Shown: positions 1 through 8,502 of the stretch, one piece after another
How positions within the stretch are numbered: position 1 is the stretch's first letter
Layout: the number at the start of each line of letters is the position of its first letter
NCBI GenBank assembly: GCA_900541495.1
Contig: UQKC01000025.1
Span: 1-32,934 of the forward strand
Direction: 5' to 3'
Source: an uncultured Ruminococcus sp.
Lineage (GTDB): Bacteria > Bacillota > Clostridia > Oscillospirales > Ruminococcaceae
Length of the DNA stretch: 32,934 nt
The notes under the pieces: model-generated
Databases searched by the model: none
Told to the model about the DNA's origin: nothing
The model's input: only the letters and a program-made list of their open reading frames with translations
Program-made: the position numbers and the translations under genes

Positions 1-10
1 AAAATTTGCG

Positions 11-45
11 AATAATACGAAGTATTATTTTGTTTCGGTTTTTAG
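11..45 (+). terminator. possible weak terminator hairpin at left edge
   Basis: AATAATAC (11-18) and GTATTATT (22-29) form a perfect 8-bp stem with a GAA loop, followed by a T-rich stretch to about 43. The stem is entirely AT-rich except for one pair, so it would be a weak terminator. It may close a gene lying left of the window. The rest of 1-200 shows no convincing promoter or gene. Confidence 0.3.
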
Positions 46-200
46 AGAACCCCATGAAAAAAACACGTTTTGTTCTTTTATTCCATTTTCAAATTGATTT
101 CACATTATTCTCACATAGATGCTTTAGAATATAAACTGTGATCGGGAGGAAATGATAAAAGGGACCTCCAATAAAACAGATAATGAAAGGCGGCATTTAT

Positions 201-1532
201 ATGTACGATTCAAATAACTATACTTATTCAAACGGCGGATTCACACCAACAGACCCTGAGCAGAAGCCTCCCAAGAAGTCGGGCGGCGCAGGAAAAATTA
301 TTGCAGGTTTGCTCGCAGTAATTCTTGTAGGCGGTGCATCGGGCTACGGCGGAGCTTATCTTGCACGTTCAAACGACAGCGTAAGCACATCGGCTTCGGT
401 CCAGACTGAAGCGCCTGCTATCACACAGCAGACAACGGTTTCCTCCGACAGCGGCAACTCCAACAAGGCTTCCGCACTTGGTTCAACTTCAAGCTCTTCG
501 GACGATGAAATGACGACCAACGACGTTATCAAGAAGGTAAAGCCTTCCGTTGTTCTTGTTTCCTCCACATTCACCTCCGCAGGCGGCGCAAGCACAGGTA
601 CGGGCATCGTATTCAGTGCAGACGGCTACATCGTTACCAATGCGCATGTTATCACGACCGAAGTTAAAACGAGCATGAACAGCAATAACCAGTTCGACCC
701 GTTCAGCAACTTCTTCGATAATTTCTACAACAATTACAACAGCTCGTCAAGCCAGACCGAAGTTGTAAAGGCTGATAAAGTCACCGTTACACTGGACGAT
801 GAGACCGAGTATGACGCAACTATCGTTGGCTACGACGCTAACACAGACCTTGCGGTCCTCAAGATAGATGCAACGGGACTTACTCCTGCCGAAATAGGCG
901 ATTCGACAACGCTTGAAATGGGCGATAAGGCTATCACGCTCGGCTATCCTCTCGGACTTGGACTTTCCGCTTCCAACGGTATCATTTCGGGACTTAACAA
1001 GGAAATGAGCGTTGAGGTAGCAGGCGGCACAGCAACAATGACGCTTCTCCAGACCGATGCGGCAGTAAACCCGGGCAACTCGGGCGGCCCACTCCTTAAC
1101 AGCGAAGGTCAGGTAGTCGGAATCACCTCCTCGAAGATCGCAAGCTCCGAAGTTGACGGCGTAGGCTTTGCAATTCCTATCACGGACGCTCTCCCTATCC
1201 TCAATGAGCTTATGACAACAGGTACAGTCAAGAACACAACACCGAAGATCGGCATCACGGGTACTGAAATTTCTTCCGCAGTAAAGCGTTATTATAATCT
1301 CCCCGTAGACAGCGGCGTTCTCGTTGCTTCCGTTGAACCGGGTTCATGCGCAGAAGCCGCAGGACTTGAAGCAGGCGACGTTATCGTTAAGGCAGACGGT
1401 ACAGAGATCTCCACAATGGACGAACTTGTAAAGATCAAGAACAAGCACAAGGCAGGAGAAATAATGACCCTTACCCTTGCAAGAAGTGACGGAGATGTTG
1501 ATATCGAACTTACGCTTGATGTTGATGAATAA
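201..1532 (+). CDS. htrA: HtrA/DegP-type membrane-anchored serine protease with PDZ domain
   Basis: Trypsin-like protease of the HtrA family, expected to degrade or process misfolded envelope proteins outside the membrane. The protein has a short Asn/Tyr/Pro-rich cytoplasmic start, one membrane segment (about residues 30-52), a Ser/Thr-rich linker, the protease domain and one C-terminal PDZ domain (about 350-440). The catalytic triad is visible as His149 in TNAHV, Asp216 in NTDLAVLKI and Ser294 in GNSGGPL. An Asn/Ser-rich insertion follows the His (about residues 155-185). I choose the ATG at 201 because AGGCGG (188-193) sits 7 nt upstream; the in-frame ATG at 183 has no ribosome binding site and would add six residues. 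It stands alone, with a terminator at 1578. Family assignment is firm; the physiological substrate is unknown. Confidence 0.95.
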   Translation: MYDSNNYTYSNGGFTPTDPEQKPPKKSGGAGKIIAGLLAVILVGGASGYGGAYLARSNDSVSTSASVQTEAPAITQQTTVSSDSGNSNKASALGSTSSSSDDEMTTNDVIKKVKPSVVLVSSTFTSAGGASTGTGIVFSADGYIVTNAHVITTEVKTSMNSNNQFDPFSNFFDNFYNNYNSSSSQTEVVKADKVTVTLDDETEYDATIVGYDANTDLAVLKIDATGLTPAEIGDSTTLEMGDKAITLGYPLGLGLSASNGIISGLNKEMSVEVAGGTATMTLLQTDAAVNPGNSGGPLLNSEGQVVGITSSKIASSEVDGVGFAIPITDALPILNELMTTGTVKNTTPKIGITGTEISSAVKRYYNLPVDSGVLVASVEPGSCAEAAGLEAGDVIVKADGTEISTMDELVKIKNKHKAGEIMTLTLARSDGDVDIELTLDVDE

Positions 1533-1577
1533 GCTTGATCTGTAATTCATTGCGAACATTTAGTTTACAAATCAATT

Positions 1578-1608
1578 GGGCGGATATTATATCCGCCCGT
1601 TTGGTTTA
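1578..1608 (+). terminator. Rho-independent terminator of htrA
   Basis: GGGCGGATAT (1578-1587) pairs perfectly with ATATCCGCCC (1589-1598). In practice this is an 8-bp GC-rich stem with a 5-nt loop, followed by a moderately T-rich run (GTTTGGTTTATT). Confidence 0.8.
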
Positions 1609-1666
1609 TTAAGATCGGCATACATTTTTATATTGGCAAAATGGTAGACAGAATGGAAGATCTAAA

Positions 1667-2410
1667 ATGAACGAATATATCGAACTTACCGCTGAAAACA
1701 TTGACGATGAGCATATCTGCTGTGCTATTGGCGACAAAAAGCATCAGGCAGGTGTGGAATGTAAAAAAGAATGGATAAAGTCAAAGCTTTCCGAAGGTCA
1801 TGTTTTCCGCAGGCTTGATGCGAGGGGAAAGACTTTCATCGAGTATGAACCGATAGAAACTGCGTGGACTTCTGTTATCGGCAAAAATTACGAATACATC
1901 TACTGTTTGTGGGTCGCAGGAAGCTTCAAGGGCAAAGGCATCGGCAAGGAACTCCTTGAATATGCTATTGAAGATGCTAAGTCAAAGAACATGAGCGGTT
2001 TATGCACGATTGTTTCCAAAAAGAAGAAGCCTTTCCTCGGTGAGAAGAAATTCTTTGAGCATTTCGGCTTTGAGGTCGCTGACGAGGTGGGCGAATTTCA
2101 GCTGCTTGCACTTAAATTTGATGAAAATGAGCCGCCGGAATTCAGTGACAGCGCGCGGAAAATGGCAATTGAAAGCGAAGATTTCACGATCTGTTACAGT
2201 CCCGAATGTCCTTATGTTGAATATGAGGTCAACGAGCTGACCGAATATGCACGGGAAAATAATATCCCGATAACTTTCATAAAAGTGGACACGCTCGAAA
2301 AGGCAAAGAATGTGCCTTGTGTTTTCAACAACTGGGCGAACTTTTACAAAGGCAAGTTTATTTCAAACACTATCCTTAATGCGAATTCCTTCAAAAAGCT
2401 TATTGGCTGA
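1667..2410 (+). CDS. GNAT N-acetyltransferase with C-terminal YoaP-like domain
   Basis: 247 residues. The N-terminal half is a GNAT fold: the acetyl-CoA-binding loop SFKGKGIG lies at residues 86-93, followed by the helix KELLEYAI, and the EHFGF turn at 131-135 is typical of the last strand region. The C-terminal part (about 172-247) resembles the YoaP domain: a Cys-containing stretch with Cys177 and CPYVEYE at 181-187, then a strand-helix pattern like a thioredoxin fold. The acceptor substrate cannot be told from sequence. GGAAGA (1655-1660) is a reasonable ribosome binding site 6 nt before the ATG. It is a single-gene unit between two terminators. Confidence 0.85.
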   Translation: MNEYIELTAENIDDEHICCAIGDKKHQAGVECKKEWIKSKLSEGHVFRRLDARGKTFIEYEPIETAWTSVIGKNYEYIYCLWVAGSFKGKGIGKELLEYAIEDAKSKNMSGLCTIVSKKKKPFLGEKKFFEHFGFEVADEVGEFQLLALKFDENEPPEFSDSARKMAIESEDFTICYSPECPYVEYEVNELTEYARENNIPITFIKVDTLEKAKNVPCVFNNWANFYKGKFISNTILNANSFKKLIG

Positions 2411-2423
2411 AAAATATATATTA

Positions 2424-2458
2424 TCCCGAAAAGACAAGGCGTTTTTTCGGGATTTTTT
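2424..2458 (+). terminator. Rho-independent terminator after the acetyltransferase gene
   Basis: TCCCGAAAA (2424-2432) pairs with TTTTCGGGA (2444-2452) around an 11-nt loop and is followed at once by six T (2453-2458). Confidence 0.85.
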
Positions 2459-2459
2459 A

Positions 2460-2488
2460 TTGCATTTTATGCAAAAATATGCTATACT
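2460..2488 (+). promoter_or_regulatory. sigma-A-type promoter for rlmB
   Basis: TTGCAT (2460-2465), a 17-nt spacer and TATACT (2483-2488), preceded by TATGC, which gives an extended -10. The predicted start is near 2495, leaving an unusually long ~170-nt leader before the rlmB ATG. It begins directly after the T-run of the preceding terminator. Confidence 0.75.
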
Positions 2489-2517
2489 ATTAAAGATAAT
2501 ATTATAATTAGGAAAAA

Positions 2518-2615
2518 GCTGATTAAAGCGAAGCGTTCGTTTTGCCATTTTGAGAAATGTACGAGTTTACGCCTTTGAGGACATTTTGAAAAATGGCAAA
2601 AACGTATTAATCAGC
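2518..2615 (+). ncRNA. large structured leader hairpin upstream of rlmB (candidate cis-regulatory RNA)
   Basis: Three nested stems can be read directly. GCTGATTAA (2518-2526) pairs with TTAATCAGC (2607-2615). TTTTGCCATTTT (2540-2551) pairs with AAAATGGCAAAA (2590-2601). AAATGT (2555-2560) pairs with ACATTT (2581-2586). That is 27 base pairs with a 20-nt apical loop. The asymmetric side loop on the 5' strand can itself fold as CGAA-GCG-TTCG (2529-2539). The element lies between the promoter at 2460 and the ATG at 2667. No T-run follows the outer stem, so it is not a plain terminator. I recognise no known riboswitch class. A small palindromic repeat element is an alternative. Confidence 0.55.
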
Positions 2616-2666
2616 GTTTCCTTAGGCAGAGTATGCACTTTTTTATATAAAAATTAAGGAGTAAAT

Positions 2667-3641
2667 ATGGCTTACAATAATAATAGAGGAAATGCGCCGC
2701 AGAAGCGCAGTTCCGACAACAGAAATTTCAGGAGCGGACACGGAAATGACCGCGGATCTGACCGTAACGAACGCGGCGGCTCACATCCTGCGGGAAGAAA
2801 CGGCGGTTACCGTGAAAGACGTTCCAATGATGATGAGCGTTGTGGAAATCCGTCCGAGCGTTATGAGCGCGAAGAGCGCATTGAGCGTGATGATGAACGC
2901 GATGACAACGGCGGTCTTATCATCGGCAGAAACCCTGTTATCGAGGCTTTGAAGTCGGGAAAGCAGATCGACACGGTCTATGTTGACAGCGACAGCGGCG
3001 GAAGCATCGGTCTTATCTGCAAAATGGCAAAGGAACGCGATATTGTTGTAAAGCAGGTGAGCTCGCAGAAGCTTGATTCGATGTCGGACGGAAAGTCGCA
3101 TCAGGGCGTTATCGCTTCGGGCGCTTGCGCTGAATATTCGAGCGTTGAGGAGATACTTGCAAAGGCTAAGGAAAAGGGCACTGACCCGTTTATCATAATC
3201 TGTGATGAGATCGAAGACCCGCACAACCTTGGTGCGATAATCCGTACAGCCGAGGCGGCAGGCGTTGACGGTGTTATCATTCCGAAGAGAAGAAGCGCTT
3301 CGCTCAACCAGACGGTCTACAAGACCTCGGCAGGTGCGGCGAGCTATGTTCCCGTTGCGAGGGTATCTAACCTTGCGGCGGCTATCGACGAGCTGAAAGA
3401 GAACGGAGTTTGGATATACGGCACGGACGCTTCGGGTGAGGACTACACAAAGGTAGACACGAGCGGACCTTGTGCTATCGTTATCGGCTCGGAGGGATTC
3501 GGAATGGGCAGGCTCACCAAGGAGAAATGCGATTTTCTGTTGAAGCTGCCGATGTTCGGTCAGGTCAACTCGCTGAATGCGTCGGTTGCGGCAGGAATTT
3601 TTATGTATGAAACTGTCCGAAGACGCGGACTGAAAAAATAA
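2667..3641 (+). CDS. rlmB: 23S rRNA (guanosine-2'-O-)-methyltransferase, TrmH/RlmB family
   Basis: SPOUT-fold RNA 2'-O-ribose methyltransferase using S-adenosylmethionine. Residues 83-165 form the substrate-binding N-terminal domain (GRNPVIEAL onward). Residues 175-324 form the knotted catalytic domain with the three family motifs: DPHNLGAIIRTAEAAG (184-199), IVIGSEGFGMGRL (271-283) and LPMFGQVNSLNASVAAG (294-310). The first ~82 residues are an additional low-complexity tail rich in Arg, Gly, Asn, Asp and Glu, probably disordered and possibly RNA-contacting. AAGGAG lies just before the ATG. The next gene starts 21 nt downstream and is probably co-transcribed. Family certain; RlmB (23S position) versus another TrmH-type target is inferred from length and domain order. 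Confidence 0.9.
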   Translation: MAYNNNRGNAPQKRSSDNRNFRSGHGNDRGSDRNERGGSHPAGRNGGYRERRSNDDERCGNPSERYEREERIERDDERDDNGGLIIGRNPVIEALKSGKQIDTVYVDSDSGGSIGLICKMAKERDIVVKQVSSQKLDSMSDGKSHQGVIASGACAEYSSVEEILAKAKEKGTDPFIIICDEIEDPHNLGAIIRTAEAAGVDGVIIPKRRSASLNQTVYKTSAGAASYVPVARVSNLAAAIDELKENGVWIYGTDASGEDYTKVDTSGPCAIVIGSEGFGMGRLTKEKCDFLLKLPMFGQVNSLNASVAAGIFMYETVRRRGLKK

Positions 3642-3662
3642 ACGGTTAGGGGGTGAAGAATT

Positions 3663-6392
3663 TTGGCAGACAAGCTTTACTCGGTCGATGATATCATAAA
3701 CGAATATTCGGGCAAAGGCGGCGGAGATGACGGCAAAAAGGAAAGTGTTGACGAACTGCTCGAAAATTTCCGCAAAAATGATCCTACCGAAACGGTAACA
3801 CTGCACAACACGGATATTTTCGGGAAGATAAACGAAGAAGCCGCTGATGATACGGGCGAAAAATCGGAAAAGCCGCCGAAGTCCGAGGGCGCTTTTGAGG
3901 AAAAGTACAGCAAGCTTTCCGAAAAGATAAACGAGGTCGCAAAGCGTGAGAGCGAAACTCCCGAAAAGGTCGTAAAAGGACAGGGCAGGGAGCGTTCTTT
4001 CTCCGAGAAGATAGAAAGCGGCTTTGAGGACGATAAAAAGGCTGAAAAGGGCGATTCGCTCGCTCAGCGCTTCAAAAACAGAAAGAAGCAGGAGGAAGCG
4101 GAAAAGGAAGAAGCTCCTGCGCCCGAGCCAACTGTACAGAAACCCGTTCAGTCAAGTCCTTTCGACAAATATGAAGCAATTGCGCAGGACAATGTGGACG
4201 GCGATGAAGCGGAGGACAAGGCTTCCGAAACTATAAAAAAGGGCAAGAGTCTTGATGAGATACTTGATGAATACTCCAAGGAACGCCCTGCACAGAAAGC
4301 GAAAAAGGAGTTCACTCAGCATCGCAGCATAACCGAATTCTTCACTCGGAAAATTCCGACAGATGATGCGGGCGGTGAGCTTTCCGACGAGATGCGCCGA
4401 CTTCGCAAAGAGCGTTTGTCGAGAACTCAGGGTGTAACTCCCGTTGAAAGAAAGTCGATATCGGATATCGACTTAAAGCTGGAGGACAAGATACTGCCTG
4501 ATACGGCGCAGTTCAAGATAGACGCTGAATCTGCAAAGCTTGACGAGCTCAAAGAGCGCAGGAACAAGAAGATAAAGGATTTCGTTCTTGTCGGTGACGA
4601 GGAGGACGAGCCTGACGAAGATACGGACGAAAAGGCTATCGAAGATTATGAGGAATACGATGATGCGGCGGCTGTTGTCAGCGACATTGACCGAATAAAG
4701 GGAACGCTCACGCTCAGGCTCATCGTGGTTGCGGTCTGCCTTGCGGTGAGCGCGTATATCTCGCTTGCGAACGATCTCAACATCTTCCCGATGTTCGATC
4801 TGCTCAACAAGAGGACGCAGACGAACACATATCTTTTCGTCAATGCGATAATAGGCATACTTGCGGCATTTTCGGCTTATCCCGTTATAAGCTGCGGACT
4901 TTCAAAGCTGTTTTCGATGAAAGCCGACTGCGACAGTCTGAGCGCCGTTGCGATGGTGACGGGCATTGCGAACTGCGTTATAATGTTCGCGAACAGCAAT
5001 CTGATAAAGGGAAGCATCGTACATATTTACCTCACGACGGCGATACTTTCGCTGCTGTTCAACACGATAGGAAAGCTGCTGATAGTGACGAGGACAAAGC
5101 GAAGCTTCGGGTTCGTTTCGGGCAGCGGCGACAAATACGCTCTGCAAAAGGTCGAGGACGAAGAAACGGCGCAGAATTTCACGCGCGGAACGCTTCGTGA
5201 TTTCCCGAACCTCGTTTCGATGAAAAAGACGGAGATGCTCCGCGACTTCCTCAAAATTTCGTATGCGCCCGACAGCACGGACAATTTCTGCCGTGTATTC
5301 ACGCCGATAATACTTGCGGCGGGAGTGATAGTCGGAGTGCTTGCAGGCTTCGTGGCAAAGGGTGAGTACGGTTCGGCAGGCGCTTATGTCGGCTTCTCGG
5401 TATTCACAGGCTGCGTTGCGATATGCTCGGCGGTCTCGCTGATGCTCGTTGTAAATCTTCCTATGGAGAAAGCTTCAAAGAAGAATTCGGAGCTTCAGGG
5501 TGCTTTGCTCGGATATGATGCGGTGGAAGAATTAGCCGACACGAACAGCGTTCTTATTGACGCTGCGCAGCTTTTTCCGCAGGGAAGCGTTACGCTTTCG
5601 GCGATAAAAGTCTTTTCCGACACGAGGATAGATGAAGCTATCGTTGAGGCGGCGAGCCTTACGAATCAGTCGGGAAGCATACTGAAGAATATGTTCTACG
5701 ACATCATCGCAGGAAAGACTGAGCTTCTTGACCCCGTTGAAAGCTATATTTTCGAGGATTCAATGGGACTTTGCGGCTGGATAAACAACAAGCGTGTGCT
5801 TCTCGGCAGCCGTGAACTTATGATAAATCACAGCATTGAGGAAGTTCCCTCGGCGGCAAAGGAGCAGGAATACACGCGCGGCGGAAGATCGGCGGTATAT
5901 CTCTCCATTTCGGGTGAGCTTTCGGCGATGTTCATTGTTGAGATAAGCCCCTCGCTCGAGGTCAAGAGGGCGCTGACGGAGCTTTCAAAGCAGGGCGTTT
6001 ACACGGTGATAAAGACGGTCGATTCGCTCATTTCGATAAATCTTATATCGGAGCTTTACGGGGTTTCGTCCGAATATTTCAAGCTGCTGCCGTTCCGACT
6101 TTATGAAAAGTACGAAGAAACAGTTTCGTATGAGCCTAAGGTGACGGCGACCGCCGCCTGCTCGGGAAAATTTGCGGCGCTTTCATCGATAATATGCGGC
6201 TGCAAAAATCTCCGCGGAACTATCACGACGGGCATTGCGCTCGAGGCGGTTTCGGTGCTGCTCGGAATAATGATATGCTTCGCGATGGTACTTCTAAAAT
6301 GCTTCGGCGAGCTTTCGGTAACAATGACCTGCGCTTACAATCTTTGTTTCGCACTGGTGTTCGCAGTTTTTCAGACTTTCAGAAAAATATAA
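3663..6392 (+). CDS. membrane protein resembling a catalytically inactive P-type ATPase, with long disordered N-terminal tail
   Basis: 909 residues. Residues 1-345 are charged and low-complexity (Lys/Glu/Asp), predicted cytoplasmic, with three copies of a short motif: SVDDIINEY (7-15), SVDELLENF (28-36) and SLDEILDEY (196-204). Several membrane segments follow (about 350-480 and 545-600). Then comes a region laid out like a P-type ATPase: NLP where PC-type ion motifs sit, VLIDAAQLFPQG at the place of the phosphorylation motif (Asp633, but DAAQLF instead of DKTGT), a WINNKRVLLGSREL stretch like the nucleotide domain, TVIKTVD where TGD is expected, and no GDGxND motif. Two C-terminal membrane segments end the protein. 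I infer a pseudo-ATPase; transport by ATP hydrolysis is unlikely. The start is TTG with AGGGGGTGAAG upstream. It follows rlmB closely. Confidence 0.7.
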   Translation: MADKLYSVDDIINEYSGKGGGDDGKKESVDELLENFRKNDPTETVTLHNTDIFGKINEEAADDTGEKSEKPPKSEGAFEEKYSKLSEKINEVAKRESETPEKVVKGQGRERSFSEKIESGFEDDKKAEKGDSLAQRFKNRKKQEEAEKEEAPAPEPTVQKPVQSSPFDKYEAIAQDNVDGDEAEDKASETIKKGKSLDEILDEYSKERPAQKAKKEFTQHRSITEFFTRKIPTDDAGGELSDEMRRLRKERLSRTQGVTPVERKSISDIDLKLEDKILPDTAQFKIDAESAKLDELKERRNKKIKDFVLVGDEEDEPDEDTDEKAIEDYEEYDDAAAVVSDIDRIKGTLTLRLIVVAVCLAVSAYISLANDLNIFPMFDLLNKRTQTNTYLFVNAIIGILAAFSAYPVISCGLSKLFSMKADCDSLSAVAMVTGIANCVIMFANSNLIKGSIVHIYLTTAILSLLFNTIGKLLIVTRTKRSFGFVSGSGDKYALQKVEDEETAQNFTRGTLRDFPNLVSMKKTEMLRDFLKISYAPDSTDNFCRVFTPIILAAGVIVGVLAGFVAKGEYGSAGAYVGFSVFTGCVAICSAVSLMLVVNLPMEKASKKNSELQGALLGYDAVEELADTNSVLIDAAQLFPQGSVTLSAIKVFSDTRIDEAIVEAASLTNQSGSILKNMFYDIIAGKTELLDPVESYIFEDSMGLCGWINNKRVLLGSRELMINHSIEEVPSAAKEQEYTRGGRSAVYLSISGELSAMFIVEISPSLEVKRALTELSKQGVYTVIKTVDSLISINLISELYGVSSEYFKLLPFRLYEKYEETVSYEPKVTATAACSGKFAALSSIICGCKNLRGTITTGIALEAVSVLLGIMICFAMVLLKCFGELSVTMTCAYNLCFALVFAVFQTFRKI

Positions 6393-6445
6393 GATATTGG
6401 TGACATCGGGTGAGCTTGAAAAAATATTAAAAAGGGTGAGCGAAA

Positions 6446-8413
6446 TTGAAAAAGAAGACTTTCGGCTTTGACAAGAAGATACTCGTCTGCATCTGTGCGA
6501 TAATGGTCATACTTCAGGTACTTGTTACGGGTGTTGGATATGCGATCTCGGACAAGATAGTCGGAGATGAACAGCGCGGAAAGATCATTGCGGATATGCA
6601 GGTCTATGCGAATGAACTTGACAGCTGGATATATGACAAGGATGAGGGACTTAACCTTGTCGGACGTTCCGTTGCGGATTACGGACTGGACAGAAATGAA
6701 ACGATGAAAGCTCTCAACGATCAGAAAGCGCTTGACAGCTCGATAATGGAAAACTATGTTTGCTATCCGAATGAAGATGTAGTTTTTGCTTCGGGTATCC
6801 CTGTTCCCGAGGGTCTTATCGTCACCGAGCGCGACTGGTACAAGGACGCGGTTTCGGCGGACGGAAAAATGATCTGCACTGACCCTTATATCGATGCGAA
6901 CACGGGCAGCCTTGTTATCACCGTTGCGAAGATAATCAAAAAGGGCACTGAACTTTTCTGCGTAGTCGGCGCTGATGTTACGATCGATGAATTTGTTGCA
7001 AAATGCAGCGAATTCCAAATATATGATAATTCTTATGCATTTCTCCTTTCAACAACGGGGGATTTTATCGTTCACGAAAATGCAGACTTCCTTCCGTCGA
7101 CAGTTGACGGCGCGGCTAAGTCGGTGAATGTTTCCGATGTTCCGCAGTATTCGGGAAATGAATTCGTTCCGAACACTGTTTTCAAGACAAAGGATTACAA
7201 CAACAAAACGGTCATGATATGCACCTTGCCGCTCTCAAACGGCTGGCAGCTCGGTTACAGCATTGATTACAGAGAATATTCACGTTCGCTCCGTATGCTC
7301 AGAACGGTATATATTGCGATCTTCGTCCCTGCGATACTTATAGTTCTTTTCGGCGGAAGCTTTATCCTTAAAAAGTGCTTAAAGCCTGTAAAGAGCATAC
7401 ATAAGGCTATCATCAGCATGGAAAACGGTGACCTCAGCTATGCTCCCGACTATTTCGGCAATGATGTTCTCGGCGTTCTGTGCGAAGCGCTTGCAAAGAC
7501 GAACACGGCGCTCAAAGGCTATGTAAATGATATTTCAACAAACCTTGAAAATATGGCGAACGGAAACTTCAATGTTCAGTTCTCGGCTGATTATGTCGGC
7601 GACTTCTCCTCTATCAAGGGCTCGATCGAGGGTATTGCTTCTTCGATGCAGAACATTATCGAGGGCGTAAGCACAGCTTCCTCGCAGGTAACTATCGGCG
7701 CGGACAGCGTTTCCGAAACAGCAACAAGCCTTGCAAGGGGCGCAAGTGAGCAGTCGCAGACCGTTGACGAGCTCAACGAGATAATCGAGCATTTTATGAC
7801 GCTCGTTTCACAGAGCGTTGACAATGCCGACAAAGCAAGGGATTATTCCAACCAGACGGGCGAATGTATCGAAAACAGCAATGTCAGCATGAAAGAGCTT
7901 CTTGATTCAATGGAGCAGATCACCGAAATGTCAACGCAGATCGAAAAGATCGTCAAGACCATTGACGATATCGCGTTCCAGACCAATATCCTTGCACTTA
8001 ACGCCGCTGTTGAAGCTGCAAGAGCAGGTGCGGCAGGCAAGGGCTTCGCAGTCGTTGCCGATGAGGTAAGAAACCTCGCATCGAAGTCGGCAGAAGCCGC
8101 AAAGGGCACAACGGCGCTTATCCAGAACACGACCGAAGCTGTCGCAAAGGGCTCGGCTATTGCGAACGCAACTGCCGAATCACTTGACGCGGTTACAACA
8201 AAGTCGAGAGATGTAAACACCCTCGTTGAGAGCATCTCCAACGCCTGCGACGAGCAGAGAACGCAGATAAGCGTTATCACGGATAAGCTCAGCGCTATTT
8301 CGGATATCGCAAGAAAGAACGCCGCAACTGCCGAAGAATCCGCCGCATCGAGCGAAGAACTCAGCGGTCAGGCAAGAACGCTCGACGACCTTATGGCACA
8401 GTTCAGAAATTAA
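6446..8413 (+). CDS. methyl-accepting chemotaxis protein (dCache-type sensor)
   Basis: 655 residues with the classical transmembrane chemoreceptor layout. There is a first membrane helix (about 10-33), an extracellular double-Cache-like sensor domain (about 35-280; the RDWYKDAV and TDPYIDANTG stretches are typical of Cache_1), a second helix (about 284-308), a HAMP domain (about 308-362) and a long cytoplasmic signalling coiled coil. The highly conserved hairpin tip lies around residues 505-545, with FQTNILALNAAVEAARAG and GFAVVADEVRNLA. No methylesterase-binding pentapeptide is seen at the C-terminus. The start is TTG with AGGGTGAG 5 nt upstream. No flagellar or che genes are nearby. The ligand is unknown; Cache domains of this type often bind amino acids or small acids. 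Confidence 0.93.
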   Translation: MKKKTFGFDKKILVCICAIMVILQVLVTGVGYAISDKIVGDEQRGKIIADMQVYANELDSWIYDKDEGLNLVGRSVADYGLDRNETMKALNDQKALDSSIMENYVCYPNEDVVFASGIPVPEGLIVTERDWYKDAVSADGKMICTDPYIDANTGSLVITVAKIIKKGTELFCVVGADVTIDEFVAKCSEFQIYDNSYAFLLSTTGDFIVHENADFLPSTVDGAAKSVNVSDVPQYSGNEFVPNTVFKTKDYNNKTVMICTLPLSNGWQLGYSIDYREYSRSLRMLRTVYIAIFVPAILIVLFGGSFILKKCLKPVKSIHKAIISMENGDLSYAPDYFGNDVLGVLCEALAKTNTALKGYVNDISTNLENMANGNFNVQFSADYVGDFSSIKGSIEGIASSMQNIIEGVSTASSQVTIGADSVSETATSLARGASEQSQTVDELNEIIEHFMTLVSQSVDNADKARDYSNQTGECIENSNVSMKELLDSMEQITEMSTQIEKIVKTIDDIAFQTNILALNAAVEAARAGAAGKGFAVVADEVRNLASKSAEAAKGTTALIQNTTEAVAKGSAIANATAESLDAVTTKSRDVNTLVESISNACDEQRTQISVITDKLSAISDIARKNAATAEESAASSEELSGQARTLDDLMAQFRN

Positions 8414-8420
8414 AAATCAA

Positions 8421-8456
8421 ACTGCCCTTAGAAATTTTCTCTAAGGGCAGTTTTTA
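8421..8456 (+). terminator. Rho-independent terminator of the chemoreceptor gene
   Basis: ACTGCCCTTAGA (8421-8432) pairs perfectly with TCTAAGGGCAGT (8440-8451) around a 7-nt loop, followed by a T-run. Confidence 0.9.
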
Positions 8457-8460
8457 TAGC

Positions 8461-8502
8461 ATAAAAGCCGCCGCAGTTCGCTTTGAACTGCGGCGGCTTT
8501 AT
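8461..8502 (-). terminator. terminator hairpin, probably for the convergent zinc-ribbon gene
   Basis: AAAGCCGCCGCAGTTC (8464-8479) pairs with GAACTGCGGCGGCTTT (8485-8500) around GCTTT (8480-8484 plus closing base). This is a 16-bp GC-rich stem. Read on the minus strand it is followed by TTTTAT, so it most likely ends the transcript of the gene at 8742-9242 after a ~240-nt 3' untranslated stretch. It may act in both directions. Confidence 0.75.

Noticed and set aside
144..218. Possible leader peptide starting at ATG 152 after GGGAGG, with GGAGG/CCTCC pairing (145-149/165-169)
   Set aside because: Only 2 nt separate the GGAGG from the ATG, too few for initiation, and the frame is 21 codons with no recognisable content.
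2781..3806. Long open frame on the minus strand (341 codons) opposite rlmB
   Set aside because: It is the antisense shadow of a clear RlmB gene, with no ribosome binding site and no family resemblance.
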